A DNA stretch of 64,000 bases from Arthrinium phaeospermum. Its lineage: Eukaryota; Ascomycota; Sordariomycetes; Amphisphaeriales; Apiosporaceae. The notes under the pieces are model-generated. The model did not search any database. It worked only from the letters and a program-made list of their open reading frames with translations, and was not told the origin of the DNA. The stretch covers positions 1,798,001 to 1,862,000 of the forward strand of contig QYRS01000001.1 of assembly GCA_006503535.1 (NCBI GenBank), read 5' to 3'. Numbering within the stretch: the first letter of the stretch is position 1; every line of letters begins with the position of its first letter. Below are positions 57,844 through 64,000 of the stretch, one piece after another. Both the position numbers and the translations under genes were made by a program.

Positions 57844-59745
57844 GGCCCCTCAATCCAAACGTACGGGAACTACTTTCCCTGCCTCGCATCTCTTCCTGTG
57901 TCAGATGGCAGGCTGGTCGTGACGGCGTCCATGCCGGGCGGAACCCAGCTTCATGGTGATGATGAGCAGGTCACCGACCGGGCGCGACACACGGATCGAG
58001 AATGCTTCCTAGGCGCGTGTCGAAGCTCACGATGGGAGCGTCGTGGAGTTCCCTCGCGATCTTCTGCATCATGTGCGAATGCTTAAAGCCGGCGAAGCTT
58101 TGCCATCCCTTATGTTCGTGACAAGTACAGCAAAAATAAGAGACCACAGTTCATTGGAGAGAAGAAGAGCAGCAAAATGCCTCTACCGTTTCCATGCCTG
58201 CCTTTTGCCGCATGTCGGCTAAACGGCAATATTCGGGTACCTGGTCAAGTAAGTCTGCTACTATGATGCCGTTGTTGTGTGGTGTCTTTCGGTCCTACGT
58301 GATGATAGATAGATGTAGCATGTTGCCCTAGCACCTGGAGGTTAAAGACCCGCGGTGACCAAGAGGTCATTGCTACTTCCGGGTTCTTCGTTCGGAGTGA
58401 ATATGCAGCATTAATGAGGGGTCCATGATATGGCAGAGGCACGACGCCGCTCTTTAATATGTTATGAGGAATACAGTTACTCTGGAGTACGCATCTTGGA
58501 TTGTCCACAGATGGATTGTTGAGAGCAAAGACTCCATCAAAATCCAAAACTGTAGCGACTGAAACCGCCCTCGAGATTACTTACAGCCGTATAACTGGCA
58601 GCTTGGTAAGTGGCTTCTTGGTGACACCTCCAATCCCCAAGCAGGCGGACATCGTGTGTTACGTTCTCATCTAGGGATCTGAAGATGTGGCATACGATAC
58701 CAGGGATAGCCAAGGGAAGAAGAAAAGCGTACATGTATGTACTAACATGTGATGTCAAACCTATGTGGACTCGATGGGAACAGATTGCATCCAACACGTA
58801 CATGGAGCTACACGAATAGGAGTATTCCACATATTACGAACATGCTTAGGTTGATCAACTTGATACCGCCAACAATTTTTAATAACCAACTGACAACCCA
58901 AGTTGGAAATAAGTAGGGTCTTCTTATTCATTTGGCGGCCAGAATCAACTTTAAATGAGAGCGACAAGTACAAATGAGTTGTGTTCAATGAATGGCCATC
59001 TTCTACTGGATTAGGTAAATCAACCAAGATTTTGCATTGGCTGGCCCAGAAAGCAACATGGCCAAGTTGCACTTACACGAGGCTGCCCGCAGCACCTTGC
59101 CATACGGCCCACCTCGCACGCCAAACATACGAGCTCAGTACACGTCTTCAAAACCGGACAGAAGCAGACAGAAGAGAATCATGACATAGATTGTGAAGAT
59201 TGTTCTAATAAGCTATGGTGTTGAGGCATTTCTAGATAGGGCTAAATCATACAGCAGAACGCTCTCAAATCCTGCGAGACCCTTTTTCTCGGTCGCCTTT
59301 ATCCTACTCTTGGTATGTCGTAAAAATGAAAGGGGCGCGAGACTTTGCGGTGTCCGCGGTTAAAAGTCTCTTTCTGATCGCCAAAACACCGCCGCCCAAG
59401 AAACTCCAATTCGCCACCTGATACCCATAACAAAAATATACTTACCCAGAATACCAGAGACCCCTCTTTAGAGCCCATGCTTTGTATCATTATTCGAGAA
59501 AATCCTGTTTTGCTTTGCTGTGCCCCCCAATCTTTTTCCAGCTCTTTTTTGAAGTAAACGTAAAGTGGTTTTGGTTTCCGACTGCCTGTCGGAATTAATA
59601 GTCTTTTTGGCGTAATATGGTTTCCAATGCAACGAGCCCAGCCAGTAGGACAGAATGGCCATGTCTAATATATATACAGGAGTAAATCGAAGCAAGGTGA
59701 GAGTAGATGGCGGAGGGAGATGGAACAGTCTGGCTGTTGGGTACG

Positions 59746-62063
59746 CTACCTCAAGCCACTGAAATCCATGTCGCTTCCCATTTGGTTCATGCTCATGCCA
59801 GTCATCGTGACATTGTCGGAATTGGTTCTTTGTAACGCATGAAAGTCGGCCACGGTCCTGGGCACCTGTGGTGTTTGCGGGTGCATCGAGAAACTGTTCG
59901 TCCTCTGGGGCGGCTGTCGGTTGAGGATGCTACTCATCATCATGTGGTTGTATGATGGGTTATGGCTCGAGCCTTGTGGCCGATGACCGATCCCACCAAT
60001 GCCTTGCGATTGGCTCATGTTCTGGTTCAGATGAGGCATCTGGCCATGCATGTTGTGATTTGGCGTGATACCCTGCGATTGGTAACCACTATGTTGCTGT
60101 TCCGCCTGGGTAGTTGCCGGGGCCGCCTGGTTGATGGAAGCCTGTTGACCCTGCCCCATTGGGTTCATCACCATATCCTGCATGGAGTTGAAACCATTCA
60201 TGTGAACTTGCTGGTTTTGGTTGTGGGGATATTCCATGCTGGGAGACACGACGGCCGGCGAGTTGGCCATGGGGAAGGGCGAGCTCATCTCGGTGCCAGC
60301 AGGTGCGCCAGTCGAGCTTCCCGAGTCGGTGCCGATGTCGTCGATCCTGGGGACCGGGGCAGGCGTGTACGGTTCTGACTTGAACTGCTCAGCCTTGAAG
60401 TCGTTCATGACGGGCGGCTGGGCCATGCCGGCGTTGCCAAATCCATCGAAGATGTCGATGTTGCAGATGTTCTCAGGTACCCGCTGCAACATGGGGTTGG
60501 CGAGCCTGGGCATAATGTCGTGCACTTTGCTGAGAAGCAGAGGCATGAAGTGGTGCTGGCCTCCTCGTAGAATCGAGACGAGCTGCAGCAGTGCCTGAAG
60601 GTGCTGCTGGGGTCCGATGCTGAACGGATCTCCAGATGATGGCTGCATGGCCAGCACGTCGGTCAACGCGCAAGCAATCTCCATCAGCTTCGCCACCAAC
60701 GGAACGCCAAGGACATCGGTGCTCTGGGTAGAGAATTGCGAGGTGATTGACATGAGGTCTCGGGAGACGTCCAGGGGATACTGGTACGACATATCCTCGC
60801 TGTTCGGTGGCACACATCCGCTTTGCATGCTGAGGTGCCAGTTGACCGTCTTCATCCATTGCTGGTTGGTGCGCATGTCGCCAATTTGTGAATCGCCTCC
60901 GTTCATATAAGGCGAGTTCATCTCGGAGGCCTGCTTCTGAAGTGCACCCAGGTAAGACGGTGAGCACTCGTTACGTGTCTTGTTCCAGAACAGCATGAAC
61001 GCGTCGTCAAACGGCCGGAAGAGGTTGACCATCATGATGAATCCGTTCAACTGGTGAGCTAAAGGATCTGACGGATCGTCATTCATAGTCGGGGGATTTA
61101 TCGTCGTCGGGAGCGACAGAGGTCGGTTGTATTTGAGTGCGTAAGCCCTGAAAACAATGGTCAGCCAACACGATGTACAGTAAGCAAGGCTAGGAACGAT
61201 CAACAAACCTTTCAGCGACAAAAACGAGCCAGTACAGACGCCGCCTCCTGGAAGACTCAATGCCGTCAAACTGCATGAACTTCTCTTCTTGGGTCATGCC
61301 GCCCATGTGTGCAAGCGTGGCGGCTTCGCGCAGGTGGTACCAAGCCTTCTCGTGCATCTCCAGAGCGTAGTAACATCCGAAGATGAAATAGCTTGTGCAG
61401 AGGGTGTTGAGCGTCGGGGATTCCGTATAGTCGTATCCTTTGCGAACGCGCATCGCTTCTTCCAGGAGCAGGTGACTCGATGTGATGTTGGCGCCTGGGT
61501 GTTCGAAAAGTGGATCGTTACCGGGCATGACCATGCCAGGCTGCAGAAGGACGAAGGCGCATAGCGAGGTGAGTAGTGTGTAGGTGTCCAGACTTTGGTC
61601 CATGTAGAGCGACTGCTGCTCCAACCTTTGGCGGTTCAGGATTGGCATGGTTGGGTACATGTGTGCGAAGAAGAACTCGATGCTCTCCTTGATCAGCTCG
61701 TTCGACAGTAGCCCAGTGTTGGGCTGCAGCGACGGCGTGCATGGCGGGCTGTTGATGCCGTTGAGGCGGCTCTGGACCTTTGCTGAGAGGCTGGTGGCGC
61801 GTTGTGTTTCGCGTAACTCGCTGATGACCTTGGCCCTCGATCCCTTGGGCCCCTTCTTCTGAGGAATGGCGTTGTACGTGCAGGTCAATTGGGCTGACGA
61901 GCAGTTGCGGCACGGGTTAATGCCGTCACATTTGACTTTGCGACGATGACAAGCATCGCACCTAATCGGGAGTGTCAGGTTAGCCATCAGACCATGCCGC
62001 CTACGAGAAGCAACAAGCGCGCGGGCCATTCTCTACTTACGCTCTCTTCACAGCGGTCGACAT
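59746..62063 (-). CDS. Zn2Cys6 fungal transcription factor with Q/N/M-rich C-terminus
   Basis: DNA-binding regulator. Exons 62063-62041, 61961-61209 and 61147-59746, 725 residues. The first exon encodes only MSTAVKRA; the splice leads straight into CDACHRRKVKCDG, INPCRNC and LTCTY, the six-Cys binuclear cluster at residues ~9-36. A basic linker QKKGPKGSRAKVISELRE follows. The fungal-specific middle domain runs from ~110 to 420 (FFFAHMYPTMPILNRQRL, LCTSYFIFGCYYALEMHEKAWYHLREAATLAHMGG, RRRRLYWLVFVAERAYAL). From ~480 the protein is rich in Gln, Asn, Met, Pro and Ser, an activation-domain composition. The linker and cluster recall sugar- and plant-polysaccharide-response regulators such as COL-26/BglR, but I cannot fix the orthologue. 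An ATG inside intron 1 would give a product with an unspliced, unlikely N-terminus. Confidence 0.88.
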
Positions 62064-62601
62064 GTTGCCGACAGCTGAAGATGACGCCGGTCTAGATAGT
62101 TGAAATCTAGAGACGGCGGGTGTTGGTTCGTAATCGACTCGATTGGCGATGGCGGGAAGTTGTTGATGATGTCTTTCGCACGGATGGGTTGCAGGGCACG
62201 ATAATAGACTTTGTGGAGGAAACAGCGCCGGGCACACTCCACGACCGGATTTTGCGGAGTGGACGTTGGGAAAATGGATGGATTTGGGAAGGAGAGATTG
62301 TCACGCTTCGTTAATCGGCCCGTCGTGGTGAGAAAGGCGGAGGAGCGAGAAATCGATTAGGAAACGCGGGGGATTCGAGTCCGGGGGGTCGGTTGGGTGA
62401 GCCGACACCAAATTGGAGAGCAAAGAAAACCAAAGGGGTGGTCTTGGTTATCCCTTCTTCAATACTGTCGAGTTTCGTATTACACGCTCGAAAAAACAGA
62501 GCGCTTTTGCAGCAGGCTGTTCTTTTTTTGGGAGGGGAGAAATGAGCGACTATCGTGACAAGGTCAGAATCTGGCACGACAACCACGCAACAAGGCAAGA
62601 C

Positions 62602-62680
62602 AAGAAGTGGATGAAGGGGGAGGGAGAGAGAAGGAGCAGAAGAAGGAGGTGGACAGGGGGAGGAGAATGGAGAAGATGAA
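62602..62680. repeat. purine-rich GA tract
   Basis: About 80 bases nearly all A and G on the plus strand, hence a pyrimidine tract on the coding strand of the transcription-factor gene, some 540-620 bases before its ATG. Composition seen directly; any role in the promoter or leader is inference. Confidence 0.75.
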
Positions 62681-62759
62681 CTACCTCGGGCTGGTCTGGT
62701 CCTAGCTGCTAGTGGCAGTCGTGTGGTGTCACTTGCTTAGGGTGGTAGGTTGTATCTGC

Positions 62760-62802
62760 GGCGTGGTGGTGGTGTGTGTGTTTGTGTGTGCGTGCGTGCG
62801 AG
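62760..62802. repeat. TG-rich alternating purine-pyrimidine stretch
   Basis: GGTGGTGGTGTGTGTG, then TTTGTGTGTGCGTGCGTGCG. Short imperfect (TG)n with (CG) steps, a sequence type that can adopt left-handed DNA under strain. Confidence 0.7.
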
Positions 62803-64000
62803 GACCCAGCTGCCCAGGGCGAAATGAGGAAGGAAAAGGAAAAGCGCGGCGTTCGCATCCACAGCGCCCACACGAACTTCACGCACTGGGGACGCTAGCT
62901 CTCACTTCGTCCTAGCACCGGGCAGGGGAGGGACGGCCAGCGAATGGGAGCGGCGAGCTGGCAGAGTGGGCTGAGAGAGGGTGTGGTGGTGGATTACTCT
63001 TGGAGGGAGGCAGGCAATGGCAAATGCAAGAAGTACCTACTAGTAGAAATGCAGGGAGCGAGGAGTATGGAAGGAAAGAGAGGAAAAACCGGCAGACAGA
63101 GACGATGAATAACAATAATAAAATGGGCACCCGCTGCAGCAACCTAGACGCCAACTGTTTCCGCGCTACTGTACAGAAGTACAACAGCCAAGAGAGAGGA
63201 GGGCAAGCCACTCTCCCACTGCGACTTCACTACTTTAGACTAAGATGCTAGCCGAGAAACTTGTTTGTGCCCGCCTCAGGATTTCCCTCCTCTCCATACA
63301 AAATGGTCGGGGAGAGTTGGGAGTTGGGTGATAAATGTGAGAGAGAGGAGGGGCGATCGTACGTTGCAACTTGCGGAACTCCTTACTCATGCCATCGGGA
63401 GCCGTTGGTGAGATAGGCTTTGTACGGAGTATACTGGGGGAGAGACAGGCTTGCGATCCAATTGCTACTTGTAGTAGGTTGGAATGACTGTGGCTTGGGG
63501 GGAGCTGAGATTACCCGTGCCATGGACGTAATACCTCGTTTATTACATGGCTGTATGTGTGTGAGATGTGCCAGCCGCAACGTTGTATGTGGTGGTATTG
63601 CATCAAGTTTGACAGGCCAAGGCAGGCAGGTCAGCCAGCCCAATCCAATAGGACCTTGGATTGCGAGCCAGGAGCTATGTGCAAGTATTCGGAATAGGAA
63701 CGCCTCTGTGCCTCTGTGTTTCCCAGGCTCCGTGCTGGGAGCCGGGCCCGCTACTGTGCTGGCAGGTCTGACTCTGACTGACAGGGGGTTTTAGCAGCCA
63801 TCATCCAGTCTTCGACCACATGGATTTGCACACACCTCTTTTATGCGGAGGTCGGAGGTCGGAGTTCTGACGGTGTGACAGGCTGCCGTCGAGGTCAGCA
63901 GTCGAGATACAGCAGTTAATCTTGCCTTCAACCGGCGACTGTTTTTGTTTTGGTTGCAACGGCAGTCGGCATGTGCTGAATTCTTTTCGGACATCATGAT

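Larger units (their letters stand above)
56399..59745. other. 3.3 kb gene-poor stretch
   Basis: No gene I can support. At 57180-57496 a plus-strand frame has coding-like composition (EFVEAPGAK.., ELLEEFSNELV, Glu/Ala/Leu-rich) but begins only at GTG and shows no family. A 22-base direct repeat lies at 57561-57582 and 57620-57641. A 7-bp inverted repeat (AAATCCG/CGGATTT) spans about 57655-57703. A pyrimidine tract, mainly T, fills 57779-57843. Confidence 0.5.
62064..64000. other. long upstream region of the Zn2Cys6 gene with low-complexity tracts
   Basis: At least 1.9 kb without a plausible gene. It holds a purine-rich tract at about 62602-62680 (plus strand, GGGAGGGAGAGAG-like), a TG-rich alternating stretch at about 62760-62800, and the motif TACGGAGTATACTG at 63424-63437. 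The region is likely promoter and long leader of the regulator. Confidence 0.5.

Noticed and set aside
57793..58086. Phe/Leu-rich 97-residue 'membrane protein'
   Set aside because: Its hydrophobic part is just the translated T/C tract.
1..64000. Transposons or CRISPR arrays
   Set aside because: No transposase, reverse transcriptase, long terminal repeats or regularly spaced repeats were seen.

Overview
The window is nuclear DNA of a filamentous ascomycete, most likely a Sordariomycete. Genes sit on both strands about 3 kb apart. Introns are short (about 50-140 nt) with GTRNGT-type donors, and one tRNA gene is split by an intron. The gene families are typical of Pezizomycotina: rhodopsin-like membrane receptors, a large-subunit catalase, BBE-type flavoprotein oxidases, secreted cysteine-rich GPI proteins and Zn2Cys6 regulators. 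The species cannot be fixed from the sequence.

Layout. 1-2.7 kb: no convincing gene. 2.76-4.93 kb (+): BOR1/SLC4-type anion transporter with a one-base frameshift. 5.94-8.23 kb (+): secreted arylsulfatase. 8.27-10.04 kb (-): unusual fusion of an H...NCxHF papain-like module (LRAT/PPPDE style) to a polytopic membrane domain. 10.7-11.5 kb (+): small membrane protein with a probable frameshift. 11.7-13.67 kb (-): secreted BBE-type FAD oxidase. 14.55-16.11 kb (+): rhodopsin-like receptor. 16.28-16.37 kb (+): tRNA-Ile(AAU). 16.5-18.03 kb (-): family 1 glycosyltransferase with a frameshift. 19.12-20.30 kb (-): SDR. 21.0-22.68 kb (-): PAN-like GPI-anchored protein.

From 23.5 kb on, most genes are conserved housekeeping genes: large catalase with a DJ-1-like tail (-), Ubc7-type E2 (-), Mmc1-like mitochondrial protein (+), a 1.5-kilo-residue WW-domain P/Q-rich protein (-, frameshift in a C run), a CorA-like channel protein (-, in-frame stop), a TPR/SET protein (-), a fructosamine-3-kinase-like protein (+), vacuolar aminopeptidase I (+), 26S proteasome ATPase Rpt2 (+), glucosidase II alpha (+), a 3.3 kb gene-poor stretch, and a Zn2Cys6 regulator (-) with a long, low-complexity upstream region.

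Functional links are loose. Ubc7, Rpt2 and glucosidase II alpha all serve ER protein quality control and degradation, but their proximity is probably chance. The 11.7-20.3 kb block (FAD oxidase, receptor-like protein, glycosyltransferase, SDR) has the enzyme types of a small-molecule tailoring locus, but no backbone synthase is present. Four genes need a one-base correction to read through and a fifth carries a nonsense codon. This pattern needs checking against reads before any of them is called a pseudogene. Gene models below were spliced by eye, and the summed exon lengths were checked for frame in most of them.
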